Source of the DNA: Antedon bifida
Taxonomy: Eukaryota; Echinodermata; Crinoidea; Comatulida; Antedonidae
Assembly (NCBI GenBank): GCA_963402885.1
Contig: OY727094.1
Location: 13,146,501-13,210,500 of the forward strand
Direction of reading: 5' to 3'
DNA: 64,000 nucleotides
The translations under genes were made by a program, and so were the position numbers. Below the pieces are notes generated by a model that was not told the DNA's origin, ran no database searches, and worked only from the letters and a program-made list of their open reading frames with translations. Positions 36,001 through 45,000 of this stretch are shown piece after piece. Positions within the stretch are counted from its first letter, which is position 1. Each line of letters starts with the position of its first letter.

Positions 36001-39000
36001 ACAGTATAGAGTTATCGTCGAACATTTGAATTATACATAATGAATGCTAATTACAACAAAAGACTTCCTAGTTTGGCTTTTAATGGATCTATTAAAATTG
36101 TAATAGTAATGTACGGTAGAAAATATTGTTTGAAGGTTTTCATGGTGAAATCAATATGTTGATATAAAGATTGCAGTACACCAAATATAAACGATCAAAG
36201 TATATTGAGCGAAACATTCTTTTCTTTTCAGAACTTTATATATGTGGTGTACCACAAACTTTATATCAATCAGTGTAAACATGTTTGCAATCTATTCGGT
36301 ATTATTGTTACAATAATAGCTTTAATTTCGTACCAAAACCAGGTCAATACAGAGTTCCCTTTCAGTAAAAACAAATCTTGTCCAACTTAAAACAGTTGTC
36401 AGAAGTCAGGACGAGTCATTAAAAGGGTTAATTCTTAATTGACATACAGCATTGGTGTTGATGTGGAGAACTTGGTTTCATAAGTCACAAAAAAACTGGC
36501 AATTTAATGTATAAAGGGTAAAAAGATTAAGAAGAAAACCTACTATAGATGTACTTTCCATGCTGGCTTGGCTGGTGGAGGTTGTTCTCTCACAAATGAA
36601 ACCAAATCGAATCATCAGGTCAACAAGGTATTTGAATTTCTTGTCATCAATACCCTTCTTCTTCCACAATTTCTTTAACAACTTTTCACCCAGTATGCCT
36701 TTGTCAAGGTTTCTAAAAGCTTCACGGAACATGGCTGTCTAAAAAAGTGGCAAGGAAATTGACAATAAAATTACATTTGTAATCCAGTAATAAAATAGAT
36801 AATGTTATCATTTTTTTCTATTCACTTCTTTTGAAGATGAACGAGTATTTTTGTTCATTATAGAGTATCACAGTGTGACGTCACAACGATAGAGGGCGCT
36901 ACATGGTTGCGTTCAACGCTACTATGTTGATAAACTGTATAGATCTGTATTTCTATCAAATTATGTATCTTAGCTTGATTTTTTTTAACTATAGTTGAAG
37001 AATAAATAGATTATTAAAAACAAATATTTAGTGATCTTTTGAAATTTTAGTTTGTTTTTATTGAAAATTATTAAGTTTTAAAACGACTACTTCAAAAAGC
37101 CTATTCCAAACCATTGGTGACCTGAGAATCAATTAGGCAGGTTGAACGCATTTTTTGATTGGCTAGCAACTACGCAGCGTCACCTACCGTCGTGACGTCA
37201 GAACCGTGTTACTCTATATGTGCCCACTTACTTTAAACTCATCAGGTGTAACCACTGTCACAAATGCTGTAACAAACTGAACAACACTCATTGGGTCCAA
37301 CACCACTTGATTCTGTAATAATTCATTATCAGGCAAGTAGATGATGTCACCAAGGTCGTACAGAAAGTTAAGCATAATTAACTGTTGGCTTTCATCACCA
37401 ATTCCGTTTTGTCTGGCCATTTCTTTAACCTAAAATCAATAAAAATGCATGCTTTTTAATTAAATTTTTAATTAAGAAAAATAAACATGTTTTTGTAACC
37501 CACACACTAATTATGTGTTTCTTCAAAATAACTATCTGCACTCAACCTCAAAATACCTTACCACAAGCCTCTGGCTGGAATTTTGTATTAGGAAATGTTT
37601 GTGAATGGTATTCTATTGTGCGTGCCATACTTACCTTGAAGTAAGAGGTACGTTTTTAAAAGCATTTTTGATTGATTTCTATTGACAGTGCATGTTACAA
37701 AAAAAGTTTAAAAAACCAAAATCAATTATCAACATTATCACCCACTAAAAGTTTGACAGACAAGTGTATCACAAGTACGAAATGAAAACAATTTGTTATT
37801 TAATGCTATCTATCTCTTACTCTATGCATGCATATAATGAAAAATAAATAAATATCTATTTAAACCTTTTGATTGTTTTAAACTTTGCAGCTCTTAGATA
37901 AAGGTTTTTTCTTTAAACATTTATGTTTCATTTTTTTTATATTTACTTTTAATTGTTGTTTGAGCAAGGAGAGTCTTACATGAATTTTCTGAAAAGACTA
38001 ATAAATCTAAATCTGAATTAAAAGTTGCTGATGCCTTCATAATATTTATTGAAAAATGTCGCTTTTCCTAACAAAATGAATGTTAATGAAATTAAGATTT
38101 ACCTCTTCTGCTGAACATATCAATTTGTCCTTCCTCAGATTATACATTTCACATCTAAAACGCATCCACTTTAATGGAATAGACTTTTTTAAATGGTTCA
38201 TAAGATCCTGAATTACTTCTTTTAGATCACTAAAGCTCTTGTCTGTAGTCTCGCTACTGTTTTCAACAGCATAGTATCCAAGTACATGTTTTTCATATGG
38301 TTTTCCTTTCAGGGAATCTTTAACTTTCTGTAAAACCACCTCTGCCTAGAATAAACAAAAATTAAACACTACTACATAATATATACAAACAAAAGACAAT
38401 AAAAACCGTACCGTAGCACCGTATTTAAACGTACAAAAAGAATTGTTAATTTTTCTCCCCACCCCAAAACTTTATTTTAAAACCTTAAAATTTTAACATG
38501 TAGTAATATTAATAAAGTCCAAATTTCCTCTTCTATGTTTCATTTTCATCAAGTATATTCTTTATATATTTCATACTTGACAATCACTTGTTTTATTTCT
38601 TGTCAACTTAATTTGCACAAAAAGCTAAATTACATTTGGTGGATTTAAAACTGTGTACATTGATTGATTATTACAGTTTAAATGTACTATACCCACTGTG
38701 GTACATGTGCCCAAGACAAATATTTTAAGCTTTGTATTAACTGTAAACACAAACCTATTCTAGCTTATTACTAACCTCTTTATTTTGTTCTTCTTCTGTA
38801 TCTCCCAGACTTCCCTTGTGTGTGCCAACAACAAGGATAGCAGGTAAATTTACTTCCTTCTCAATATTCTCTCCCAATATACGACTATGGGAATAAACTG
38901 ACAGGATCGAAGACAGTACAAACTGACGATTTGTCCAATGATGTTTACGTTGTTGCTGTAAAAAATATTTTTATTAATTTTAAATAATAATTTTCTATTA

Positions 39001-42000
39001 AAAATCTATAAAAAATTGTATATTATTTTAGTACCAAACAAACTTTAGGTTATTATATGTATATATATATATATATATAAAACTATGTATGACTTTCTTT
39101 GACACAGCGACATTTCAATGCAAGCATTTTACTTTAACTAATGAATGAGATTGTCTACAACATATAATACCCTTGAAATACTTACCCCATTGGGATCAAT
39201 TACTATTGCAGGATCATCGAGGTCTTTACTCAAATCAAAGACAACAACATAAACTGCCTCTGATGTCACAAAGATCTGCATACAAAATAAAAACAATTAT
39301 TTATAAAATATTTGACAAGGATAGTAAAGCCTACTGATGTACTGTTTTCTAAAAATCAATATATCCAGAAGAGTAATAGACTACATATCATCAAAGAGAT
39401 ACTTATCTCTTAAAACAGCAATATAGAAATAATGTGAATAGAATACAAATATATTAGAATAAAGAAAAGTAAACTTTATAAATAGTTAAGAGTGCTAAAT
39501 AGAGAAAAAGCTCTTCAAATTCACTTCACATGTAGTGAGAGAAGTCTATGGATAGCTTGCAAACCTTTATAGATTGGGTGTGTAAAGAGATACACAGAGG
39601 TTTGTTGGGTGCTCTGTTAACATTAGGATAGGTGGAATGCCTAAACAACAATCTGTATAGTGGGCATGTTCCCACCTACCTACACACAGCAGAATCCTAT
39701 CCATGTGATACAGATAAGATACAGCCATAATTAGGCATTAAAACTGTTAATACACAAATAATAGACCATACAAACATACAAAATGTTCTAAACTTACCTG
39801 ATGTATTCCTTGATAGATTAGCTGTCCCCCGTGATCCCAAATGTTAAAAGTTTCCAAAGGAGACTGTTTTACTTCTTGTTTTGAAAAAATTTCCTGAATA
39901 ATATCTTTATCCAACGATTGTTGTGCATTAATTGATGCATATTCAGTTCCTTTAATAATCAACGGGAAAAATGTTTAAAAAATAATGTTTACAAATCAAA
40001 TAGACTAAATATATGTAAAAAGATAATAGACATTAAATATATCATCATTATCAGCTCTACAACTATTATCATTTGTTTAAATGTTACCATTATCAATGAC
40101 ATCTTCTCTGTGGTAATTCTCTGTTGTCATTATCTTTATCACTATATCTTTACGTTCATTTTTTTGGTTGTGTTTCTTGGTCTCACCCTAATTTTTGGTT
40201 TTTGTTTTTAACATTATTGCACTTAAATGACAATTTGAATAATAGTGATCTACCTCTTTCTCATTTTGGTAAAATATTACACATGATATTTATAAAGGAT
40301 AAAAAATAAATATATACTACATTTATATACTGTAGCAACAATATTTCAGTAAACCACTTTTCCTACAATTAAAATGTTTAAAAGATAAAACTTATTAAAC
40401 ATAAAATGACAAGAAAAAATGTAAAAAGTGATTAAAATGGTTCTTCTTTGGGTAGAAAGGCTATCTTGATCATTGTAGTAAACACTTATAAACTATGCAT
40501 TTCACTGTTAATTTTATCAACTTTATCATTGTTGTTATTAATTTTCAATCATCATTTTTATCATTCACTAATTCTATTATTATTCACTCAGCATGTTCCA
40601 TTATTTTATACTTGCACAATTAAAGTATTAAGAATTTAAAAATTAATTACACACTTACCTTCTGCAGTTGACTTCTTGCTAACCTGATACACAAAAATAA
40701 CAAATAACAAATATTATATAAATAACATAGAGGTAAATGTTTTACTTTCTGAACCATTCATATCAGTATAATGTTATATGCCATGTCAAAAGTAAGGAAG
40801 TAAGTATATAAATTCAAAGGCAAATTACTGATTAATGCTGTGGCTATCAGTGGCTGGATCTTAATAGAATAAAGAAAAGCTAAATCAAAATGATAAAGTA
40901 AAATAGTCGGATAAACTTCCAACACTACTCTAATGTTAAAAGTATAACAGATTTAATTCCTTATTTTCAGTATACAATTTGAAAGTTGAAAGAAAGATGG
41001 ATTGTTTTTTGCAAGGAGGCAGAGTTGAGTTAAATAGAACAGTCAACAAATGCTATATTGTAGTACTCACATCTTTCCAAAAAAAAAGGAAAAAGGAACT
41101 TACCTTTTGGCGAAACATTTTTTTCGCCCAATTCATACCAGGAAATTGTATTCCTTTGTACTTTCTGTCTCTCTTACTTGGGCGTGACTTTTCCTGGCAA
41201 GAAATAAAAAAGTAATTAAGATTTAAAGCAATGTCACTGGTAAAGGCTTCTATACAAATATGAAATGCTATGCTCTAATTATTAATATAATTTAGAAGAT
41301 AACCATATAAGGAAGTTTTGGACTTCCCAACTTAAAAAAAGGAAATATTGGAAGACTTTATAAAAGCATGTCCACACTATAGAGGGGTGCTATAATATTT
41401 ACTTATAATGTTAGAAAAAATACATCAAATCCAAGAAAACTTTAATTAATAAAAAAAATTAAAGGATATTATTCATAATAGTAAACATGGGAAACTCATT
41501 ACTTCACGTATTAAACAATCCATGAATATCTTGCGTTCAGTTTATTTCTAGAGTAGTAACATTTTTTTTACACCTTTTGTTTACATATTTTGTTGGTTAA
41601 TCCAAAATAAATTGTATTTTAGGAGAAGAGTTGGGAGGTCTGATGTCTTATGAAAGCAACATTATATTAACAAAAATTTAATTAAAGATGTATTGTCTGA
41701 CAAAAAAACATGAAGGATGAAAAAATAAATAAATTGGTCACTTAGAAAATGACAAAATAAATGGTTAAATTCAACCAAAAACCCACTGTCTGGCAGCCAA
41801 TTTTACTAATTTTTGCTTTAAATTAAAATATCTTCAGGTAAATACATTTTTTATATCCCCTTTTTGGTCAAAATGGATAACATTTAAGAATTAAGAGACA
41901 AATTATCTTTAATTAAAAGGTATCAAACTAAAAAAGCAATCAACATACCTTTTGTTATAGTGTGTACATACCTTTTGTTATAGTGTGTACATACCTTTTG

Positions 42001-45000
42001 TCATAGTGTGTACACACCTTTTGTTATAGTGTGTACACACCTTTTGTTATAGTGAGTACACACCTTTTGTTATAGTGTGTACATACCTTTTGTCATAGTG
42101 TGTACACACCTTTTCTTATAGTGTGTACATACCTTTTCTTATAGTGGGTACATACCTTTTGTTATAGTGGTACATACCTTTTGTTATAGTGTGTACATAC
42201 CTTTTCTTATAGTGTGTACATACCTTTTCTTATAGTGTGTACATACCTTTTCTTATAGTGTGTACACACCTTTTGTCATAGTGTGTACACACCTTTTCTT
42301 ATAGTGTGTACATACCTTTTCTTATAGTGGGTACATACCTTTTGTTATAGTGTGTACATACCTTTTGTTATAGTGTGTACATACCTTTTCTTATAGTGGG
42401 TACATACCTTTTCTTATAGTGTGTACATACCTTTTGTCATAGTGTGTACACACCTTTTCTTATAGTGTGTACATACCTTTTCTTATAGTGGGTACATACC
42501 TTTTGTTATAGTGTGTACATACCTTTTGTTATAGTGTGTACATACCTTTTCTTATAGTGTGTACATACCTTTTGTTATAGTGTGTACATACCTTTTGTTA
42601 TAGTGTGTACACACCTTTTGTTATAGTGTGTACATACCTTTTCTTATAGTGTGTACATACCTTTTCTTATAGTGTGTACATACCTTTTCTTATAGTGTGT
42701 ACATACCTTTTGTTATAGTGTGTACATACCTTTTGCTATAGTGTGTACATACCTTTTCAGTTGAGCTGTCAGGCTTACTTGCTGTTGCTACACCTTCTTT
42801 ATTATCTTCTATTGTTTTACTGATATTTTCCTTAGCAAGTCTTCTATACAATTCAATTGGATTTCCTGAAAATTAACAACAGTTTATATTATGTAATTGT
42901 TTATTAATAAAATCTTATTTTTGGGTTGACCATATATCAAGGTGTGAAACTCTTTACAAAGTAAAAAATATTCAACTTTATTTTCTCAAAAACATGAAAC
43001 CAGCTTACTCCTCTTTATACATTTTGAAAAGACTGATCATCAAAAAGAAGTGTTTGTATCACATTATAAATTCCTTCCTTAATAAAAGTGACCTACAAAC
43101 AATTCATGTTATATTATAATGGTTTCCTAAAACCTCTATATTACCAATTACAAATACACAAATTGTTCCGCCTTTAATAACAATATGTGCTATCATTTAG
43201 TTTTCAGTTTCTCACTAATAACCATATTTTACTGAATATTAAGGATATTTAAGTGATGGATTTGTTACAATGTTGCTTAATTAAATTGAGTTTTTATAGG
43301 AAAGTTTTCCTGAGCCTCTATCCCTCTTTATTTTGCTTGTCTACTTTGATGAGGTTAATGATGATACTATAATTTATTCATTTTTACCACAATCATCTTT
43401 AAGATCCTCTGTCCAGTTTTGTTCTTTAGCCTTTGTTTCTACTGTTTTAATCACAGCAATACCGTCTGTTATTAAATGCTCTTTGTTAAAACTGAAATAT
43501 AACAAAAACATTATTGATCATCCAAGTATGAATTTAGATAAAGTTGTTTTACATTTTAAATTGATTAATATCAATACATTTTAAATAAAATTATCAAAAT
43601 CGTAATTTGCTTGTTGGTATGTTTGCTTGAATATTTTAGATAAAGCATGTGTTAAACAAACAAATACTATAAAGTAGTTCAGATCCAAGCACCTGAAGAT
43701 TGAGTTCATACTCATGAAACAGCCTGTAGTGCAATAAAATGTTCAGTTGGTAATTTACTAGCATCTTTCATTTATTTATATTTGGCTCTACATTTTGTAT
43801 CGAGCACTTTCGCTTTCATGATCTGCGTTAAATTTACCACGATTTATATATATGTATATATGTATATATTAAAACATTTATTATTAGATACACTGATTGA
43901 AGTAGCAAAATTAGTTTTTTTAAAAATTAATTTGATACTTCTATGTAAACGCCCATTTACACTAGGATGATAACGATCGATGATAGATAAATATGCATTG
44001 TTCATACATAAAACAAAATATATATAAAATGTAAAACTTCCTTTGATGAAAATGATATTTTAGTAAGAGCAATAATACTGTGACAATACAATGATTTTTT
44101 GTTTTTATTATGCATGACGTCATTTGATTGGATTTTAACAAATATTATTTTTATCACAAACAGCATAAATCCACTCTAATTTCTTTTGTTTTATGTAAGA
44201 GACATTCATGCTTATCTATTTATCGTCGATTGTTATTGTTGTAGTTATCATTATTTCTAAGCTTAACTTATACTTACTCCTTTCCAAGACAGGCATTAAT
44301 TAGGCTAGTTTTACCTACACCTTCCTGACCAATCACTTTGAGCATTCCAAGATTCACTTCAACTTGACCTTCTTTCAATGCTTCAATGTAAGCTTTTTCA
44401 ACTTCTTTACCACGAGCAGATATGGCATAAGGAATGTCTATTTCTACTCAGAAATAAATAAGTATTAATCATAAAGTTATAAAGCACATACAGTTCTACA
44501 TTTTATTATTTAAAAAATAAAATACAACTAATACATTAAAGCTAGATCTGAAATAGAAAATTGTTCTATAAATATTGTGTATTCAGTATTTGTGCATTGT
44601 GCAAAATTAAAATAGGCTCCTTAGTTCTAAAATGAAAAGAATGTATTAATCCATTGTTGCTAATCCTCTTCCTTCATGAGACAGGAGAAATGGACTTATA
44701 TGGTATACCATGGAGGTATAAAAAAGATATACCTCCATGGTATACTATATTCATTTGTTTAATTTGTTCTCATATTGTTAGTTAGCTTAATTATGTTTAA
44801 TTTTAAAAAAAAAGGATAATATTGTGTTGTTGGATTTTTTAAAACTTTTACTGCAGCTGTCTCTTAACAAATCTTCCCCTTAAAGTTATGGAAGAGTCAG
44901 TTTGAAGGTTTGAGGTAAGTAACCTAACCTGTAATGTGTCACCTACTTTCAATTTCATCAGCCAAATCATGTCGGCCTGCTTTCCTGACAGCTTCACAAA

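Noticed and set aside
41944-42757. CRISPR-like regular array
   Set aside because: The 23-bp units are contiguous without spacers; it is a minisatellite in an intron of a eukaryotic gene.
43333-43584. Plus-strand ORF of 83 residues
   Set aside because: It is the antisense shadow of the minus-strand exon at 43388-43491, which has splice sites, phase and homology.
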